Shown here piece by piece: positions 1 through 6,547 of a DNA stretch of 15,968 nucleotides. The notes below the pieces were generated by a model that saw only the letters and a list, made by a program, of their open reading frames with translations, was not told the origin of the DNA and searched no databases. Position numbers and translations under genes: made by a program. The DNA is from Bacillota bacterium (GTDB taxonomy: Bacteria; Bacillota; Desulfotomaculia; Desulfotomaculales; JAJYZD01): NCBI GenBank assembly GCA_021800315.1, contig JAJYZD010000062.1:1-15968 (forward strand), in the 5' to 3' direction. Position 1 is the stretch's first letter, and every line of letters starts with the position of its first letter.

Positions 1-819
1 GGCCGGATGGGGCAGGTTGTGGCAAGAAATCTGCTTAAAAATCCCGTTACCAGGCTGGTATTGGTAGTAACACGCGCCGGCAGTGCTAAAGTGGGCAGGG
101 ATCTGGGGGATGTCCTGGAACTTCCCTCCACCGGCTTGCCCATTCGTGGGAGCGATGAATTGGCCCCGGCCTTGAACGAGACGCGCCCGGAAGTAGTGGT
201 CGATTTCTCCTCCCCGGAGGCGGGCCTGGCCAACCTGAAGACCGCCGCCAAAGCCGGTGCGCATCTCATTGTGGGCACGACGGGATTCTCCCGGTTCCAG
301 GTCGAAGGTTTGCGCGCCAACGCCGGTATGTATAACACCAGCCTGGTTATGGCGCCCAATTTGTCCATCGGGATCAATATGCTGATTCATATGGCCAAGT
401 CCATAGCTACCGCATTGGATGGCTTTGACGTGGAGGTAATTGAAGAACATCACCGTTACAAGAAAGACGCGCCTTCCGGAACAGCCATACGCCTGGCTCA
501 AGCGGTCGCCGGGGAAATGGGTGTTAATCCCGATAAGAATCTTGTTTTCGGTCGACACGGCAAAAAATGCCGCGAGGGACAGGAAATTGCCATCCATGCC
601 GTACGTGGCGGGGGAACCGTAGGCATGCACAAGATAGTCTTTATCAGCGACAACGAACGTCTGGAGATAAAGCACGAGTCGCTAAACCGCAACGCTTTTA
701 CCGACTGTCTTTTCAGACTGATCCAGTATGTCCGGTTGCACCCACCCGGATTTTACACGGTCGAAAATATCTTGGGACTTGAACCATTAACGGATGACAT
801 TACGGAAGAAGCGCTGTAA
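1..819 (+). CDS. dapB: 4-hydroxy-tetrahydrodipicolinate reductase, 5'-truncated by the window edge
   Basis: DapB reduces the product of DapA with NAD(P)H to tetrahydrodipicolinate, on the path to diaminopimelate (peptidoglycan), lysine and, in spore formers, dipicolinate. The frame is open from base 1. The first visible residues, GRMGQ, are the end of the Rossmann nucleotide-binding motif (GxxGRMG), so the true start lies just before the window and the ATG at 7 is internal. Visible family motifs are GTTGF (about residue 92), APNLSIGINML (about 118) and EEHHRYKKDAPSGTA (about 148-162), which carries the catalytic His and Lys and the substrate-binding GT. The C-terminal part, with GTVGMHKIVF and HES, is complete and ends in TAA. 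About 270 residues is the normal family length, so only a few residues are missing. No terminator follows directly; a 335-bp structured gap separates it from ytrH. The identification is firm; the start is unknown. Confidence 0.96.
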   Translation, partial: GRMGQVVARNLLKNPVTRLVLVVTRAGSAKVGRDLGDVLELPSTGLPIRGSDELAPALNETRPEVVVDFSSPEAGLANLKTAAKAGAHLIVGTTGFSRFQVEGLRANAGMYNTSLVMAPNLSIGINMLIHMAKSIATALDGFDVEVIEEHHRYKKDAPSGTAIRLAQAVAGEMGVNPDKNLVFGRHGKKCREGQEIAIHAVRGGGTVGMHKIVFISDNERLEIKHESLNRNAFTDCLFRLIQYVRLHPPGFYTVENILGLEPLTDDITEEAL

Positions 820-1063
820 TCCGCCGGGGAATCCGGCCGTTCACGACGGCGTGATGTAATGGCGGGCCGGAAAGCCTCATCATACATCCGCCGTTCAGTA
901 TATCCGGATGAACAGGCAGCATGCCGGGCTGCCTTGTGTCCTCAAATATCCGCCCGGGGAGATGGTTTTCATGGGTACGCCGGCTGACCACCGCCGCCTT
1001 CCTAACCGATCATCCGTGGAAACCCACGGCCTTGCAGGCTTTTCCCGCCCGCAAAAGAGACAA

Positions 1064-1094
1064 CCTCCCGCTGTAAGACGGGGGGCTATTTTTT
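1064..1094 (+). terminator. Rho-independent terminator upstream of ytrH
   Basis: The stem CCTCCCG (1064-1070) pairs with CGGGGGG (1079-1085), including one T-G wobble. The loop is 8 nt and a run of six T follows at 1089-1094. It would end transcripts from dapB or from the structured element before it, and it insulates the ytrHI promoter just downstream. Confidence 0.75.
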
Positions 1095-1124
1095 GTCATA
1101 ACTTTCCGCTTACGGCAATACCTT
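1095..1124 (+). promoter_or_regulatory. Possible SigE-type promoter for ytrH-ytrI
   Basis: GTCATAAC (1095-1102) resembles the SigE -35 element (consensus near TCATATT). After a 14-nt spacer, AATACCTT (1117-1124) resembles the -10 element cATACAnT. The site begins right after the terminator T-run and lies 30 nt before the ytrH start. In Bacillus subtilis ytrHI is a mother-cell SigE operon, which makes the match more credible. Two consensus positions in the -10 differ, so this stays a candidate. Confidence 0.4.
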
Positions 1125-1154
1125 CTGGATATAGACCCGCCCGAGGGGTGAATC

Positions 1155-1481
1155 ATGGACGGTTTCGTAAACAAAATCGTACTCATCTATTTCACCGCTC
1201 TTGGGATCTTGCTGGGAGCGTCCCTGGTAGGTTCCCTGGCTGCGGTTTTTGTCCGGCAGCCTCCCATGGTGACCATGCTCAAACTGGCCCGGGATACTAA
1301 AATCTGGGCCATAGCCGCAGCCATCGGCGGTACGTTTTCCACCTTTGAAATATTCGGCACCGGGCTTTTCCAGGGAGACGTGCGGGCGGTCTTAAAGCAG
1401 ATGCTTTACATCGTCAGCGCCCTGGCCGGAACCGAGACGGCCTATTACCTTATAGTCCTGCTCGGCGGCAGCAAGTCGTGA
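1155..1481 (+). CDS. ytrH: YtrH-family sporulation membrane protein
   Basis: This is a small hydrophobic protein of 108 residues with about three membrane segments (roughly 8-30, 48-68 and 85-104). The segment KIWAIAAAIGGTFSTFE followed by GLFQGDVRAVLKQ is the recognisable YtrH signature. YtrH is a SigE-controlled protein of the mother cell needed for efficient sporulation; its molecular role is not established. The ATG at 1155 is supported by an SD GAGGGG (1143-1148) with 6-nt spacing. The stop overlaps the GTG of ytrI by 4 bases, so the two are co-transcribed and probably translationally coupled. It is a clear marker that the organism is, or descends from, a spore former. Confidence 0.88.
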   Translation: MDGFVNKIVLIYFTALGILLGASLVGSLAAVFVRQPPMVTMLKLARDTKIWAIAAAIGGTFSTFEIFGTGLFQGDVRAVLKQMLYIVSALAGTETAYYLIVLLGGSKS

Positions 1482-1960
1482 AGACGCGCCTTGTGGCCGC
1501 ATTCCTGGTTGGAATGCTGGTCGGCGGGGCCGTCGTAAACGTTCTTCTGGGGCGGCAGGTCGACCGGATCACCCTGCTCAACAATTCGTTGAAAGACGCC
1601 CTGGCCAGCCGGGAGGACGAAGTGAAACAGCTGCAACAGAGTCTCGCCACCCACCGGATCGAGAAAATAACAGGCGTCGAGGTGTATGTCTCCATTGCCG
1701 GCGGCAAGGACATTCCGGAACTGGACCAGACCAAGGGTCGTCTGACGATGGAGGGCATGGTGCGCGAGTGGCTGCAACCCTTGCTTGGGCAGGAGATCGA
1801 CCGGTTGGACCATCAGCTGGTTTCCCAGGTGGTGGACGGCCGCCAGGTTAACGTCGACGGCCGCGGCTACGTCCTCCGGGTGAAGCTGGTGGTTGTGGCG
1901 GCAAAGACCAAAATCTACGTGAGCGCGTATCCCCTGAAAAACGGTCTTTTACCGCAGTAA
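1478..1960 (+). CDS. ytrI: YtrI-family sporulation protein
   Basis: This 160-residue protein begins with GTG inside the ytrH stop (GTGA overlap). It has one N-terminal membrane anchor (about residues 5-24), a short coiled-coil-like stretch (about 28-60, with LLNNSLKDAL and VKQLQQSL) and a globular C-terminal part of about 95 residues beginning near ITGVEVYV. This matches the YtrI layout, and the position directly behind ytrH is the conserved one. B. subtilis ytrI mutants sporulate less well; the biochemical role is unknown. The gene ends only 3 bases before the stop of the convergent phosphatase gene, leaving no room for a terminator. Confidence 0.8.
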   Translation: MKTRLVAAFLVGMLVGGAVVNVLLGRQVDRITLLNNSLKDALASREDEVKQLQQSLATHRIEKITGVEVYVSIAGGKDIPELDQTKGRLTMEGMVREWLQPLLGQEIDRLDHQLVSQVVDGRQVNVDGRGYVLRVKLVVVAAKTKIYVSAYPLKNGLLPQ

Positions 1961-1963
1961 CGC

Positions 1964-2674
1964 TCACCCCACCATTTTGAGCAGCCCTTCCAGAACGCCC
2001 TTCGGTCCCGGCGCGCCGGCGCGGTAAATGTTGGAGGGCAGCCGGGCCGACTTGAGGGCGGGGACGGCGTTGCCCACCACGATGCCGGGCCAGGTACCGT
2101 CGAACAGGTCGGCATCGTTCTCGCTGTCCCCGGCCACGACGACCATCCGCTCCCCCAGCCCGGCCGTTGCGCAGATATATTTCAAAGCGGGGCCTTTACC
2201 GGCCTTCGCCGGGATCAGGTCCAGGCAATCACCATTGCTCAACACGACTTTGGCCGCAAGACCCGCGGCGCCGAGCGCGTCTTCGATCCGGCCGGCATTG
2301 GTCACGGACGCGTCGAACTTTCCGGTAACCCGGAAGGGATTGGGAGAGTGAAGGGAGTGTAGCCCTTCAATCCGCCGGGCCACCTGCAAAACGTCCCCAC
2401 CCCGCCAGAAACGGGCCAGCCTTCGGCTCCACCCGGGATCCGGACGGACGGAACCCTCCCAGTAGATCGTACTGCCCACGTCGCACCCCATAGCCGCCGG
2501 CATGGCCAGGAAATTTTCAAGAACGGCCTGCATGGCCGAAAAATGGTGCCGGCCGGTCAAATAGACCCAGGACATCCGGCAACCCCGGCGATCGAGTTCG
2601 TCCATCAGGAAGATGATGCCCGGTACGCCGATCAGGGTATTGTCGAGGTCAGAGGCCAGAACAATTTCCCGCAT
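1964..2674 (-). CDS. HAD phosphatase of the sucrose-phosphate-phosphatase (S6PP) type
   Basis: This 236-residue HAD hydrolase carries all four motifs: DLDNT (Asp9 nucleophile, Asp11 acid/base), Thr40 in YLTGR, a lysine in PAKAGKG (about 157-160) and GDSENDADLF (182-191, metal-binding acids). The insertion between motifs II and III (about 60-150) is the cap typical of the Cof/S6PP branch. That branch contains sucrose-6-phosphate, glucosylglycerol-phosphate and mannosyl-3-phosphoglycerate phosphatases. The ATG has an excellent SD (AGGAGGG, 7-nt spacing) and overlaps the upstream glycosyltransferase gene by 26 bases, so the two act together: the transferase makes a sugar phosphate and this enzyme removes the phosphate. 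The exact substrate is not visible; sucrose-6-phosphate is the best guess. It is controlled through the c-di-AMP riboswitch of its operon. Confidence 0.85.
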   Translation of the reverse strand: MREIVLASDLDNTLIGVPGIIFLMDELDRRGCRMSWVYLTGRHHFSAMQAVLENFLAMPAAMGCDVGSTIYWEGSVRPDPGWSRRLARFWRGGDVLQVARRIEGLHSLHSPNPFRVTGKFDASVTNAGRIEDALGAAGLAAKVVLSNGDCLDLIPAKAGKGPALKYICATAGLGERMVVVAGDSENDADLFDGTWPGIVVGNAVPALKSARLPSNIYRAGAPGPKGVLEGLLKMVG

Positions 2675-3830
2675 CGAAAGACCCTCCTCTTTGCCTGTAC
2701 AGCCCGGGTGAGCGGATCAGGCGTTCATACAGGGCGGCTGTCTGCCGCCCGATGTTGTCCCAGTTGAAACGCCGCGCGGCTCTTTGAGCGGCCGTCGTCC
2801 CCAGTCTGGCGGCCAGCGGGGGGTCGGACAGAACCCGGACCAGGGATTCACGCAGACGTCCATGATCGCCGGGCGGAAAGGTGAGACCGGTTTGACCGTG
2901 GACGACGATTTCACCCAGGCCGCCCACGTCCGAAGCTATGACCGGGCAGCCGCAGGACATGGCTTCGGCCGCCACCAGGCCGAATGATTCGTAGAATGAA
3001 GGAACCACCGTAACGGCGGCCGTCTTATACAGGCGGGCCAGGTCCCGGTGTTCCAACGGACCCGTGCAGACCAGCCCGGGTTCAGGCCGCCGGCGGTGCT
3101 GACCGACCACATAGAGTTCGGGGCGTTCGGCCAGACGGCGCCAGGCCCGCAGCAACACGTCGAGGCCTTTGTTCTTTTCCGGGCGCCCCACGAAGAGGAG
3201 GAAGGGCGGCCGGCGGGATTCCCGTGCCCGCGGGTTGAAGAGTCCCGCGTCCACTCCGGCCGGGATGACCTCCACCCGGGAGCCGCTTTGGTCCCCCGGT
3301 ACCAGGGAACCGACTATCCCGGCCTCCTGCTCGGTGGTCGTGACAATCCCGTCGGCAAACGACAGAATTAAACGCTCCGCTTCCAGCCGCTCCCGGTTCA
3401 CCGGGGTGCCGGCCCTTTCCTTGACCACGCCCAGGGAATGGGAGGTATGCACCAGGGGCAGGCCCAGCCGGTTGGACAGGTACAATCCCAGCCAGCCCGA
3501 CATCCAGTAATGGGTATGAATCACCTTGTAATCATACCGGCCGGCCAGGGCTAATACATGGTGAAAAAGGTGGGGTAACAAAACGGGCATCTCCTCTTTG
3601 GCCACGAAGGCCGGCCCACCGCGCGAAAAGCGGAACACCCGCAGGCTGTCCTTTTTTTCGCAAGCCGGCGTTTGCGGGTCGGCGTGATGGGTGACCACGT
3701 CCACCTGCCAGCCGAGGCGGCCCAGGGCGCGGCCCAGTTCCCGCACGTAGACGTTTTGCCCGCCCGATTGCCGGCCCCCTAACGGGGACAGGGGATCACC
3801 GTGGTCGGAAATAAACAATGCTCTCTTCAT
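2649..3830 (-). CDS. GT4 glycosyltransferase, sucrose-phosphate-synthase-like
   Basis: This cytosolic GT-B glycosyltransferase has 393 residues. The N-terminal domain opens with SDHGDPLSPLGG and SGGQNVYVREL (about 8-32), the glycine-rich acceptor loop shared by sucrose synthase, sucrose-phosphate synthase and MshA. The C-terminal domain has VGRPEKNKGLDVLL (about 214-227) and the ESFGLVAAE motif (Glu281 and Glu289), which binds the sugar nucleotide. With the S6PP-type phosphatase overlapping downstream, the likely pathway is NDP-glucose plus fructose-6-phosphate to sucrose; another glycoside osmolyte is possible. I chose the ATG at 3830 because SD GAGGGGGG lies 8 nt upstream and the protein motif begins there. 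The frame stays open up to 3935, but that part runs through the leader terminator. Promoter, c-di-AMP riboswitch and terminator precede it. Confidence 0.87.
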   Translation of the reverse strand: MKRALFISDHGDPLSPLGGRQSGGQNVYVRELGRALGRLGWQVDVVTHHADPQTPACEKKDSLRVFRFSRGGPAFVAKEEMPVLLPHLFHHVLALAGRYDYKVIHTHYWMSGWLGLYLSNRLGLPLVHTSHSLGVVKERAGTPVNRERLEAERLILSFADGIVTTTEQEAGIVGSLVPGDQSGSRVEVIPAGVDAGLFNPRARESRRPPFLLFVGRPEKNKGLDVLLRAWRRLAERPELYVVGQHRRRPEPGLVCTGPLEHRDLARLYKTAAVTVVPSFYESFGLVAAEAMSCGCPVIASDVGGLGEIVVHGQTGLTFPPGDHGRLRESLVRVLSDPPLAARLGTTAAQRAARRFNWDNIGRQTAALYERLIRSPGLYRQRGGSFDAGNCSGL

Positions 3831-3850
3831 GGGAAGCCCCCCTCTTTTAG

Positions 3851-3881
3851 AAAAAAAATACCCGCTCCAAAAAAGCAGGGT
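3851..3881 (-). terminator. Leader terminator of the c-di-AMP riboswitch
   Basis: On the minus-strand transcript ACCC-T-GCT (3881-3874) pairs with AGCGGGT (3866-3860), with one bulged T and a 7-nt loop, and eight T follow (3858-3851). It lies 70 nt after the riboswitch aptamer and 20 nt before the glycosyltransferase start, the expected place for the regulated terminator. Its 5' arm can pair instead with an upstream segment (3944-3935), a possible antiterminator. Confidence 0.85.
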
Positions 3882-3949
3882 AAGGAAAAGGTTGAACAAA
3901 AACTGCATGTTGTCACTTGAAATGTAAGCAACCATTCCTTCCCCGACTA

Positions 3950-4066
3950 CGCTTACGGAGTTAGCTGACGGATTCGGGTCATCGGATAACCCTACTCTCC
4001 TTAATGGAGAGATTCACCCCAAAGAAGTGGTTCCCCCGTTTCTCCTGTCGTCAAGAGAATTAAGCG
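3950..4066 (-). ncRNA. ydaO: Cyclic di-AMP riboswitch (ydaO-yuaA class)
   Basis: Read on the minus strand, the element is closed by P1 CGCTTA (4066-4061) with TAAGCG (3955-3950). It shows the conserved ydaO blocks in order: CGGGGGAACCA, then GGGGTGAATC, a variable hairpin (CTCTCC/GGAGAG), AGGGTT...ACCC, and the hallmark CGAATCCGTCAGCTAAC just before the P1 3' strand. This family binds two c-di-AMP molecules and usually represses wall-hydrolase, potassium and osmolyte genes. Here it precedes a predicted osmolyte-synthesis operon. The match covers almost every conserved position I remember, so the identification is firm. The direction of control (on or off) is not proven by sequence. Confidence 0.95.
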
Positions 4067-4145
4067 TCAAGAAGGTTGGACCGTTATTGAGTTTTTTCGG
4101 CCGGGACCGTTCGGGGCATCACTACCTTTTCATTATTGTCCATCT

Positions 4146-4174
4146 ATTATAATACCCGGCTGTAGCGCCGGCAA
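4146..4174 (-). promoter_or_regulatory. SigA promoter of the riboswitch operon
   Basis: On the minus strand TTGCCG (4174-4169) is followed by a 17-nt spacer and a perfect TATAAT (4151-4146). Transcription would start near 4139, about 73 nt before the riboswitch P1 stem. Spacing and -10 are ideal; the -35 matches 4 of 6. Confidence 0.8.
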
Positions 4175-4600
4175 GGTTGATGAGAAGCTTGGGCCGGCCA
4201 AGGTGATGAAACAAGTTGTCCTTTCTCCGGCATACTCCGGCAACCAGCCTTTTGCTAGACAGATCCCCCCCGCCTACTTCGGGACGCCAAACGGCCCGGG
4301 AACCGGGTTCTCCTCTCTCCGGGAAGGGGAACCTGTTCCTCCCGGTCGGATTCGCCATACCCGCACGGGATTACGGCGGCCAGGCGGTGATCGACGGTCG
4401 GCTTGGATGGTTAGTCTGCGACTCCGGCGGTAATAATAATTAAGACGTTGCCTTTGGGGACCTGACCCCAAATGGTTACCGCTCGATCCTCTCCGGGAGG
4501 GGTAAGGCAAGTCGGGACCTCATCAGGGTGACAATACCTGAAAGGACGGTTTTCGGGGATAACGGCGGTCTAAAGTTTGCGCTTGTCCCGATATATCAGT
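4175..4600 (+). other. Structured, unassigned region upstream of the lytic transglycosylase gene
   Basis: About 425 bases without a convincing gene. Inverted repeats are dense: CCCGG-GAA-CCGGG, GGTTC/GAACC and a 10-bp stem CCGGGA..GGAA with TTCCTCCCGG in 4290-4347, then nested GTCG/CGAC and CGCC/GGCG around 4346-4395. A perfect 7-bp hairpin TTTGGGG/CCCCAAA (4453-4472) sits inside TTGCC/GGCAA (4448-4452 with 4506-4510). CTCCGGCA is directly repeated near 4225-4242. One frame (4216-4443, TTG start) reads plausibly coding near its end but is not recognised. This may be a 5' leader RNA of the transglycosylase gene, a decayed gene, or both. No ydaO consensus is present on this strand. Confidence 0.4.
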
Positions 4601-5230
4601 ATGACCAGTGATTTGCATTCTGCTCCGGCAATGGTAACCAGGGACGCCCGGATAATTACCACCCGCTTGAATGGAAATTCCGGGCGGATTGCCTCGATTG
4701 GTTTGATAACGGCAATTTGCCTTATAGTTATCATGCTGACTGCCCCTCTCGGGGGCACGGGCATGAACACCGGCGTCAGGAAGGAGAACTTTCCGAGGGA
4801 TCCGTCGTCTATTTACGCCCCAAACGAGATACCATCGCAATACGTGCCCATTTTCCTGGCCGCACAACGGAAATACGGCGTTTCGTGGAACGTGCTGGCG
4901 GCGATCGCCAGGACTGAATCGGACTTCGGCCGGGATATGGCCACTTCAAGTGCGGGTGCTGTGGGTTTCATGCAGTTCATGCCGGTAACGTGGCAAGAAT
5001 ATGCTGTTTCACCTGTGGGAGATAACCCGCCGAATCCTTACGACCCATGGGACGCTGTATTCACCGCTGCCCGGATGTTGCGGGCGAACGGGTTTGCGCA
5101 AAACCCGTATGTTGCCATATACCGGTATAACCATGCCTGGTGGTATGTCGATCTGGTCATGAAGCGAACGATGACTTACGCCACCAGGATGTTTTCAGTG
5201 CCGGCGGGTCCGGTAAAGAAGTCATCCTAG
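4601..5230 (+). CDS. Membrane-anchored SLT-type lytic transglycosylase
   Basis: The protein (209 residues from the ATG chosen) has one N-terminal membrane segment (about 29-51) and an extracellular SLT/lysozyme-like domain (about 80-195). Visible motifs are LAAIARTESDFGR with the catalytic Glu106, SSAGAVGFMQFMPVTW (about 116-131), NPYDPWDAVFTAARML and AIYRYNHAWWYVDLV, the usual order in soluble lytic transglycosylases. It should cleave the MurNAc-GlcNAc bond of peptidoglycan with formation of anhydro-MurNAc. The start is unsure: the frame opens at TTG 4577 and has ATGs at 4601 and 4631, and none has a good SD. The structured region upstream may control it. It is transcribed divergently from the c-di-AMP-regulated operon, which is suggestive because this enzyme class is often a c-di-AMP riboswitch target. 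Confidence 0.88.
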   Translation: MTSDLHSAPAMVTRDARIITTRLNGNSGRIASIGLITAICLIVIMLTAPLGGTGMNTGVRKENFPRDPSSIYAPNEIPSQYVPIFLAAQRKYGVSWNVLAAIARTESDFGRDMATSSAGAVGFMQFMPVTWQEYAVSPVGDNPPNPYDPWDAVFTAARMLRANGFAQNPYVAIYRYNHAWWYVDLVMKRTMTYATRMFSVPAGPVKKSS

Positions 5231-5257
5231 CCGGGTTCCGGTCCGCTTCACCGTCCC

Positions 5258-6547
5258 CTACCGCGCTCCCAGCAACAGGATATTCAGGGCCAAAACCAGG
5301 GTGGTAAACAACAGGACCACGGGCGTGATCCGGATCCCCACCCGGAAAAATTCCCCGGCCGCCAGTTCGTGCCCCTGGCGGCGCACCACCAGGAACCAGA
5401 GCATGGTGGCCAGCGAGCCGGAAAGGGTCAGGTTGGGCCCCAGGTTCGTGCCCACTAAAACGGCCGCATACAGCGCCCAAGCCAGACCCGGGGGCAGGCC
5501 CGGCGCCGATTTAAGCGCCGAGATAGCCAGCATGGCCGCCGGAAGGTTGTTGATAAGGTTGGAAGCGGCCGCCGTACCGAAGACCACCGTCAAAAGCCCC
5601 GTCAACAGCGAATGCCGCAGGGCCAGGGCCATTAATCCGCCCAGGGCGGCGGCCAGGCCGGTGTTCTCCACCCCCTGCACCACCATTTCCAGGCCGAAAA
5701 CGAAGAAAAAGAGCGACCACGGCACGTTGGGCAGAAGCTGTCCCAACCGCAGCCGCCCGTACCGGATACCGGCCGCCCAGGCGGCCGCGGCCGCGGCCAG
5801 GGCGGCCGGGTAAAGGGGCAGCCGGGCCAGGGTGAGCGCCAGGAAAGCGCCCAGAGTCAACCAAACGATGATCCTGGTAACATGAAAAAAGCGTCCCTGG
5901 TCCGGCCGGAAACCGGTCAGCGGGCCGGCCTCGAAGGCCGGCCTGAGGCGGTGGCGAAAAAAGGTGAACAGTAACCAGGCGCTGACGCCCACGGCCGCCG
6001 TACCGGGCAGGGCCAGGTGGAGCAGGTACGGGCCGAAGGGAACCCCGAGTTGTCCGGTCAGCAGCAGGTTGGTCAGGTTGCTGACCGGCAGGACCAGCGA
6101 TGCGGTATTGGTGATGAAAATGCAGGCGTAGAGAAAAGGCACGGGATCCAGCCGAAGTTTGACCGCCGTGGTATAGATGACCGGCGTCAGGATAACGGCG
6201 GTGGTGTCCAGGGAAAAGAACACCGTGGTCACCGCGCTCAGGATTACGGTGGCGAAGAACAGACGGTAGCCGTTTTGCCGGGCCGCCCGCACCGTGAGCA
6301 GGGCGCACCATTCGAAAAAACCCGCCTTGCCCGCCGCCGCGGCCAGCATGAGCAAGCCGGCCAGAAGAAGAAGCACGCCGAAATTTTCCCGCCACACGAC
6401 ATAAGCCTGGGCCGGGCTGACCAGACCCAGCAGGAGAACGGCCAGTCCACCGGCTACGGCCCCGTAACTCGCGCCCGACTTCCCGGGCCGGGCCACGACA
6501 AAAGCTATGGTAGCCCCCAGGATGAGCAGGGGCAGGATCTTTGCCAA
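5258..6547 (-). CDS. ArsB/NhaD-superfamily membrane transporter (arsenite-efflux-like)
   Basis: This polytopic membrane protein of 429 residues has about 11 hydrophobic segments. The paired family motifs are clear: FSLDTTAVILTPVIY (about 111-125) with NTASLVLPVSNLTNLLL (about 147-163) in the first half, and GTNLGPNLTLSGSLATMLW in the second. This fits the ArsB branch of the ion-transporter superfamily. ArsB exports arsenite or antimonite in exchange for protons, but no arsR, arsA or arsC gene is nearby, so the substrate is uncertain. The start is TTG with a GGGGGGG SD 10 nt upstream. The gene lies just downstream of the ftsZ terminator on the same strand, and its own promoter is not obvious. 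It converges with the transglycosylase gene across 27 bases. Confidence 0.85.
   Translation of the reverse strand: MAKILPLLILGATIAFVVARPGKSGASYGAVAGGLAVLLLGLVSPAQAYVVWRENFGVLLLLAGLLMLAAAAGKAGFFEWCALLTVRAARQNGYRLFFATVILSAVTTVFFSLDTTAVILTPVIYTTAVKLRLDPVPFLYACIFITNTASLVLPVSNLTNLLLTGQLGVPFGPYLLHLALPGTAAVGVSAWLLFTFFRHRLRPAFEAGPLTGFRPDQGRFFHVTRIIVWLTLGAFLALTLARLPLYPAALAAAAAAWAAGIRYGRLRLGQLLPNVPWSLFFFVFGLEMVVQGVENTGLAAALGGLMALALRHSLLTGLLTVVFGTAAASNLINNLPAAMLAISALKSAPGLPPGLAWALYAAVLVGTNLGPNLTLSGSLATMLWFLVVRRQGHELAAGEFFRVGIRITPVVLLFTTLVLALNILLLGAR

Larger units (their letters stand above)
820..1154 (+). other. Structured intergenic region between dapB and ytrH
   Basis: I see no convincing gene in these 335 bases. 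The stretch is rich in inverted repeats that would fold on the plus-strand RNA. They are a 10-bp stem with one bulge (848-858 with 883-892), a hairpin GGCAGC/GCTGCC (915-920 with 928-933) that competes with CCGGGC/GCCCGG (924-929 with 952-957), and CCGTGG-AAAC-CCACGG (1014-1029). A rho-independent terminator follows at 1064-1094. This is the outline of an attenuator, riboswitch or small RNA, but no consensus of a riboswitch family I know fits. The last 60 bases hold a SigE-like promoter and the ytrH SD. The foldings are read by eye. Confidence 0.5.

Noticed and set aside
951..1010. Fluoride (crcB) or c-di-GMP riboswitch-like words such as GGAGATGG and GGCTGA
   Set aside because: Only isolated words agree; the pairing pattern and the remaining conserved bases do not, and the downstream gene is not a typical target.
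1143..1155. GGGGTGAATC just before ytrH, identical to a ydaO block
   Set aside because: It is simply the SD and spacer of ytrH; none of the other ydaO blocks surround it.
3831..3935. In-frame extension of the glycosyltransferase giving a hydrophobic, signal-like N-terminus, or a leader peptide from the ATG near 3909
   Set aside because: It runs through the T-rich leader terminator, which produces Phe/Leu codons by chance. It has no good SD, and the ATG at 3830 has a strong one and matches the family N-terminus.
4175..4600. A second c-di-AMP riboswitch facing the transglycosylase gene
   Set aside because: The blocks GGGGTGAATC and CGTCAGCTAAC are absent on the plus strand.
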